Positions 14,245 through 18,004 of a stretch of 18,004 bases of DNA are shown piece by piece (positions within the stretch are counted from its first letter, which is position 1; every line of letters starts with the position of its first letter). The notes below the pieces were generated by a model, which saw nothing but the letters and a program-made list of their open reading frames with translations, did not search any database and was not told where the DNA came from. The position numbers and the translations under genes are program-made. Source of the stretch: JAJFUB01 sp964622325 (GTDB lineage: Bacteria > Armatimonadota > Zipacnadia > Zipacnadales > UBA11051); contig CAZUOJ010000073.1 of assembly GCA_964622325.1 (NCBI GenBank), positions 1 through 18,004 on the forward strand, in the 5' to 3' direction.

Positions 14245-15312
14245 TTAGGGTTGGCGCATCAGGCGCCGTTGCCCCATTTCCTGGCTTATACGATCCAGAA
14301 CAACAGCGACGATGATGGCACAGCCAATAATAATCCATTCGTAATTCTGATCAAAATGCAATGTGCGGATGGATTGTCGGATCAGCGTAATTAATAAGGC
14401 GCCCAGCATCGCGCTGATGACACTGCCTTTGCCTCCTGAGAGACTGGCGCCGCCGACTACAGCAGAGGCGATGACATACAGCTCGTAGCCTGTCGCATCC
14501 GCACAGGAAGCGGAGCCATAATAGGAGCCGCCCAGGAAAGCGGCCAGCCCCGCCGTGAGGCCGCCGATTGCATACACAGTGAGAAAGACGCGTTCAATAG
14601 GCAAGCCCGCATAGCGAGCGGCCTCCCTATTGCCGCCCACAGCAAAAATGTGGCGTCCCGGAACCATATATGTTAAAAATATGGCGCCGAGCCCGGCAAC
14701 AGTCAGCATCACAAGCATAGGAAGGGGCGTTAATGAGGGGGGCAGGCCCAGGCTGGATTTCACGGCGTTTGTCAGCGTATCGGGCAGCAAAATGCTTTCC
14801 GCACGGCTGCTGACAAAGGCTATGCCCCGAAAAATCCACATTGTGCCCAATGTGATGATAAAGGGATGGACGCGCAAATGAACAATCAACAGGCCATTGA
14901 GGAGCCCGCAAAGCAAGCCAATCCCTACACAAAGCAATAATCCCACAAACACAGAGTCTATCTGCCAGGCGCGCAGCGCCAGAGCCATGCTGACGCCGGA
15001 CAAGGCAAATATGGAGCCTACAGACAAATCTATCCCGCCGGCAATGATAATCATTGTTGCGCCGGCAGCCATAATGGCGAAAAAAGAGGCATCTGTGGCT
15101 GTCTGCAGCAGCGTATTGATGTTTAAAAAATTATTGACAACACGGCCCGTTTGGGGCTCTACATGGCTGCCCGCAAATAGCGTCAGCAAAACGCCCAGGC
15201 CCAATATCACGGCGATGAGGCCGCTTTGCTCTACACGCCAGCTTACAAGAGGCCGTAAAAGAACGCGTAACACAAAATTTTCGCTTCTCTGTGCCATCTT
15301 TTTCAGCGACAT
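14245..15312 (-). CDS. Sugar ABC importer permease (RbsC/BPD_transp_2 family)
   Basis: A 355-residue inner-membrane permease of a CUT2-type sugar importer. The family signature AAGATMIIIAGGIDLSVGS (82-100) is intact, and the GGNREAARYAGLP loop, which contacts the ATPase, is also present. About eight to ten hydrophobic helices are visible, starting near 31-47. ATG 15312 is preceded only by A+T-rich sequence with no Shine-Dalgarno, and the in-frame ATG 15297 is no better, so the start is uncertain by five residues. It is the first gene of the transporter set on this strand, followed by binding protein and ATPase. In many CUT2 operons the binding protein comes first. Confidence 0.95.
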   Translation of the reverse strand: MSLKKMAQRSENFVLRVLLRPLVSWRVEQSGLIAVILGLGVLLTLFAGSHVEPQTGRVVNNFLNINTLLQTATDASFFAIMAAGATMIIIAGGIDLSVGSIFALSGVSMALALRAWQIDSVFVGLLLCVGIGLLCGLLNGLLIVHLRVHPFIITLGTMWIFRGIAFVSSRAESILLPDTLTNAVKSSLGLPPSLTPLPMLVMLTVAGLGAIFLTYMVPGRHIFAVGGNREAARYAGLPIERVFLTVYAIGGLTAGLAAFLGGSYYGSASCADATGYELYVIASAVVGGASLSGGKGSVISAMLGALLITLIRQSIRTLHFDQNYEWIIIGCAIIVAVVLDRISQEMGQRRLMRQP

Positions 15313-15485
15313 TTTAAAAAATTTAATGATAGCATTTGCGCAAAGGAATTAAAATTGGGCCTTTATTGCTTCATAGACTTTCCGCACAATATGAAAGGCT
15401 CATATGTGGCTTTTGTCCAGATAAAGCCTTTTTGGGGCAATATGTTTTTCTCCATTCTCAACATGATTTATGTTTGTGCCATTAG

Positions 15486-16778
15486 CTAGGGCACAAGCTC
15501 GCCCAAAAGCAAAATGCTGCCCACACGGAAAGCTGTGCCTTCATATTTGCGGGGATCAAAACCAGGCTTATTCTTCTCTCGCTCTACTACGCTGCTGCGA
15601 TCAGGCTGTTCGGGATGAATTTCCACAATGACCTCATGAATTTGCGAGGGATCCAGATTTTGGCCCAAAGCGAGCACTTGCAAACGATGATATGTGCAAT
15701 AGCTGTCAAAACGCGGAATAGGCGGAGAAGAACGCCCATCCAGAGTCACAACGACTTGGCCGCCATCAGGGCCTACTATATCATACAAACGCGCCTGGGA
15801 GCCGCGGAAGCGAAAATGAATTTTTTCTCCTGGCTGTGTGGCTTCCCAGATTTCGGGCATAAAATGTCCAAAGCGCTGGACGAAAGGATTGTTGGGCTCC
15901 AGCTTCTTCCAGCCCGTGCTGAGCATCGAAGGCTGAAGCGATTCCATTCGCGCCTGCTCCCAATTGTCTTCGACGAAGGGAGGCTTGAGCGCATGGGGAT
16001 GAGGCTTGGCCGAAGCCTCCATCTGCAAAATAGAGGCTGTGATGACATCAGCATATATTTGATGGCCTGCTTCCAGCGGATGTACACCATCATCTGAAAA
16101 AATGATTTGGCCCTCGGGCCCGGGAAGCGGCTGCCCGGCTTCATTTTTGGGAGAAACATAAATAAGCTTGCCCTCTTGCTGCAATTGCACAATCCGCAAC
16201 GCCAGATTAAGGGAAGGAATGCCATAATATTCTGCAAGCATTTCATCCGCACTGGCGGCGCGAGGACATATTCCTTGCTCCAAATCTTTCTCATAGCCCA
16301 CGCGGAATGTGTACACATAACAAATATCAATTTCAGGATTTTCGCGCCAGGCTTGTCGAATGATTCCTTCCATCGCGCGCCAGATTTGCAAAGGCTCCAT
16401 TCCTCCATCGTTGACCGAAAATTCAACAAATATTAAATCGGGCTTTTTGCTAAGCACATCCTGCCGGAAACGAAAGACGCCCAAATCGGAGCCTGTCCCG
16501 CCAATGGCAGCGTTAATCTCTGTAATCCTGGCCTGCGGATAGCGCTGCTGCAGCCAGGCAAATGTTTTCACGCGCCAGCCCGGGGCGGCTGTGATGCTCC
16601 CGCCAAAATAGGCAATGCGCACATCCTGTCCAGCTTGCAATTTGGAAAGGACATTGCCCAGGCCCGCACGGATTTGCAGAAGCCGAGCCGGCTGGGGCAT
16701 AAATGCTGGAGGAGCCGCTTTGACAACACCCCCAGAAGCCAAAATTAGACATATAAGAACAATTTCTAAACGCAGCAT
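15486..16778 (-). CDS. Secreted SGNH/GDSL hydrolase with C-terminal beta domain
   Basis: A predicted secreted esterase/deacetylase of 430 residues. Signal peptide MLRLE then IVLICLILASGGVV, with cleavage after VKA. SGNH blocks, numbered from ATG 16778: FGGSITA (58-64, nucleophile S61), INAAIGGTGSD (88-98, oxyanion glycine), VEFSVND (118-124, N123) and DDGVHP (229-234, catalytic D230 and H233). Residues about 300-430 form a beta-rich domain (KIHFRFRGSQARLYDIVG, then GGQVVVTLDG) seen after the catalytic domain in carbohydrate-esterase-like members. I prefer ATG 16778 (GAGG 6 nt upstream, good signal peptide) over ATG 16790 or 16811, which give atypical N-regions. It lies 173 nt upstream of the sugar permease on the same strand, suggesting sugar-polymer deacetylation before uptake. 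Confidence 0.87.
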   Translation of the reverse strand: MLRLEIVLICLILASGGVVKAAPPAFMPQPARLLQIRAGLGNVLSKLQAGQDVRIAYFGGSITAAPGWRVKTFAWLQQRYPQARITEINAAIGGTGSDLGVFRFRQDVLSKKPDLIFVEFSVNDGGMEPLQIWRAMEGIIRQAWRENPEIDICYVYTFRVGYEKDLEQGICPRAASADEMLAEYYGIPSLNLALRIVQLQQEGKLIYVSPKNEAGQPLPGPEGQIIFSDDGVHPLEAGHQIYADVITASILQMEASAKPHPHALKPPFVEDNWEQARMESLQPSMLSTGWKKLEPNNPFVQRFGHFMPEIWEATQPGEKIHFRFRGSQARLYDIVGPDGGQVVVTLDGRSSPPIPRFDSYCTYHRLQVLALGQNLDPSQIHEVIVEIHPEQPDRSSVVEREKNKPGFDPRKYEGTAFRVGSILLLGELVP

Positions 16779-16924
16779 AACAAGCCTCATAATCGAAAAG
16801 ATTGGCAACATTTTCTCGTTCCCGCAAAGCTTTCCTGCTTTTGGCTAATAAATGAATAATCGCTGCTGCTCATCTTCGCCACAACAAAGAGGAAATAGGG
16901 CTAAACGAAAGAAACAGAAAGGAA
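16779..16924. other. Divergent intergenic region between SGNH hydrolase and DUF6785 genes
   Basis: About 146 bp that should contain the promoters of two divergent genes. I see no -35/-10 pair close to consensus on either strand. The right half is purine-rich (AAAGAGGAAATAGGG and AAAGAAACAGAAAGGAA), which may form a leader and ribosome binding site for the plus-strand gene. Confidence 0.4.
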
Positions 16925-18004
16925 ATGTATGAGGGACAGGCGTATTCTCAATTAGCACAACGCGCTCTTTCAAAATTTTCGTTGCCCCGTGTGCTGATAT
17001 TAGCCACAATTTTTATGCTTGTCAGCATGTTATGGGTCCGCAAGGCCTCTTTAATTGCTTTTACAATTCTTGTGGCGGAAGGCTCTCCTCCCATTCCGGG
17101 CGTAGCTGCTTTGCTTCTTTTAAGCGCGCTGAGCTTTTTGTTGGGAAGGCGCCAAGCTCAGCGCAAAGAGGATAAGCCTCAAAGCAGCCTGAAATGGCTC
17201 CGGCACGAAGCCCTTCTAATTTATATTATCATGAGCCTGGCGCTCGTGACATTAGAAGCTAATGGCGTACGGCAATTGCTGGCGCAAATCACTGTCTTGC
17301 GCTATTTCGCCGCTCCGGGCAATGATTATGCGCTCTTTGCGGAACTTTTGCCGCGCTGGATAACGCCTCCTGAGGAAGCCGTTATCAGAGATTTCTACGA
17401 AGGCAGCCCGACAGGCGCTGTGCCCTGGCGGGCGTGGGCTTTGCCTCTTATCCTGTGGGGGCTGCTCTTTCTGTCATTAGGCCTATCGCTTGTATGCCTG
17501 AATTCGCTTTTTCGTCGGCCCTGGGCCGAGCAGGAGAGGCTGACATATCCTCTGGCGGAATTGATTTTGCAATTAGCGCCTGAAGAATCGCCTTTTGTGG
17601 GACAGGGCTTTTGGCAAAAGCTTTCGGCCAGCGCTTCTACAATCTGTTTATTGCGGCAGCCGCTATTTTGGCTGGGCGTTGGCCTGGCGGCGATTTATGA
17701 TGGCTCCAATATCGCACACGCCTTTTCGCCGCAAATTGTAGCGATTGGCCAGCAATTTGATCTCAACAAGCTCTTAACAGAACGCCCCTGGAGCTATCTG
17801 CGGCCAATAACGCTCACATATCGGCCGGAAATTATTGGCCTCGGCTATCTCGTGCCGACAGATGTTCTTTTTTCTGTCTGGAGCTTCTTTTTGCTCTTCC
17901 GTGTGGAAAACTTCTTCGCCTCGCTGGCGGGCTATCAAATCGCTAATTTCCCCTTCGAGCGTGCTCAGGGAATGGGCGCTTATCTGGGGCTGATGATATT
18001 TCTT
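16925..18004 (+). CDS. DUF6785-type multi-pass membrane protein, 3' end outside window
   Basis: An open frame of 360 codons that runs off the right edge without a stop. It has many hydrophobic helices: about 20-38, 57-74, 95-110, 171-193, 245-258, 305-327 and 350-360. Characteristic blocks are TPPEEAVIRDFYEG (147-160), VPWRAWALPLILWG (166-179), RRPWAEQERLTYPLAEL (197-213) and GLGYLVPTDVLFSVWSFFLL (305-324). These match the large DUF6785/DUF6784 membrane proteins, whose function is unknown. The start ATG 16925 is preceded at only 2 nt by AAGGA, so a start further inside is possible, although no better-placed codon is seen. It is transcribed divergently from the SGNH-sugar transporter genes; a link to polysaccharide export or uptake is only a guess. 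Confidence 0.82.
   Translation, partial: MYEGQAYSQLAQRALSKFSLPRVLILATIFMLVSMLWVRKASLIAFTILVAEGSPPIPGVAALLLLSALSFLLGRRQAQRKEDKPQSSLKWLRHEALLIYIIMSLALVTLEANGVRQLLAQITVLRYFAAPGNDYALFAELLPRWITPPEEAVIRDFYEGSPTGAVPWRAWALPLILWGLLFLSLGLSLVCLNSLFRRPWAEQERLTYPLAELILQLAPEESPFVGQGFWQKLSASASTICLLRQPLFWLGVGLAAIYDGSNIAHAFSPQIVAIGQQFDLNKLLTERPWSYLRPITLTYRPEIIGLGYLVPTDVLFSVWSFFLLFRVENFFASLAGYQIANFPFERAQGMGAYLGLMIFL

Noticed and set aside
15408..15433. Terminator-like hairpin on the plus strand (GGCTTT, 9-nt loop, AAAGCC, TTTTT)
   Set aside because: It faces the plus strand between two minus-strand genes, with no plus-strand gene upstream to terminate. It may be chance, or may stop antisense transcripts.
1..18004. 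CRISPR arrays, tRNA or rRNA genes, insertion sequences, phage or defence genes
   Set aside because: No regularly spaced repeats, cloverleaf-like sequences, transposases or terminal inverted repeats were seen.

Overview
This 18 kb window is bacterial chromosomal DNA of roughly 50-55% G+C (estimated by eye). It probably comes from an uncultured, Gram-negative-type heterotroph: there are two lipoproteins, a membrane-anchored HtrA protease and an ABC importer with a lipoprotein binding protein. The mix of families (neutral-ceramidase-like hydrolase, DUF362, amidohydrolase-2, DUF6785 membrane protein, SGNH hydrolase with a C-terminal beta domain) is one I associate with candidate-phylum or PVC-like lineages such as Planctomycetes, Armatimonadetes, Hydrogenedentes, Sumerlaeota or Poribacteria. 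I cannot name a taxon. A run of exactly 100 N at 6888-6987 shows that this is an assembled scaffold, not finished sequence.

Layout, left to right. Bases 1-5977 are a tight plus-strand gene run: the tail of an unknown gene, a SAM methyltransferase, a small lipoprotein, a ceramidase-like hydrolase fused to a GNAT acetyltransferase, a DUF362 protein, an amidohydrolase and a sugar-phosphate-type nucleotidyltransferase. Bases 6010-7586 hold an M14 zinc carboxypeptidase cut by the gap, the C-terminal part of a thioredoxin-fold protein that emerges from the gap, and a complete trxA. HtrA follows at 7681-9222 and ends at a strong hairpin terminator facing a small two-helix membrane protein on the minus strand. 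A 626-bp non-coding stretch (9596-10221) contains a near-consensus extended -10 promoter driving a short structured RNA of about 128 nt with its own intrinsic terminator; I could not assign it to a known RNA family.

From 16778 down to 10222 the minus strand carries SGNH hydrolase, sugar ABC permease, binding protein, ATPase and obgE. Binding protein and ATPase overlap by ATGA, and obgE follows the ATPase after 39 nt, so part of this run is likely one operon. The right edge holds a divergent, truncated DUF6785 multi-pass membrane protein.

The most unusual points are: the orphan structured RNA, whose loop can pair with its own terminator; the ceramidase-GNAT fusion; a very strong depletion of the trinucleotide GGT/ACC over almost the whole window, coding and non-coding, with htrA as a partial exception; and a false M14-thioredoxin fusion created by the scaffold gap. 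I saw no CRISPR array, tRNA, rRNA, insertion sequence or phage gene.
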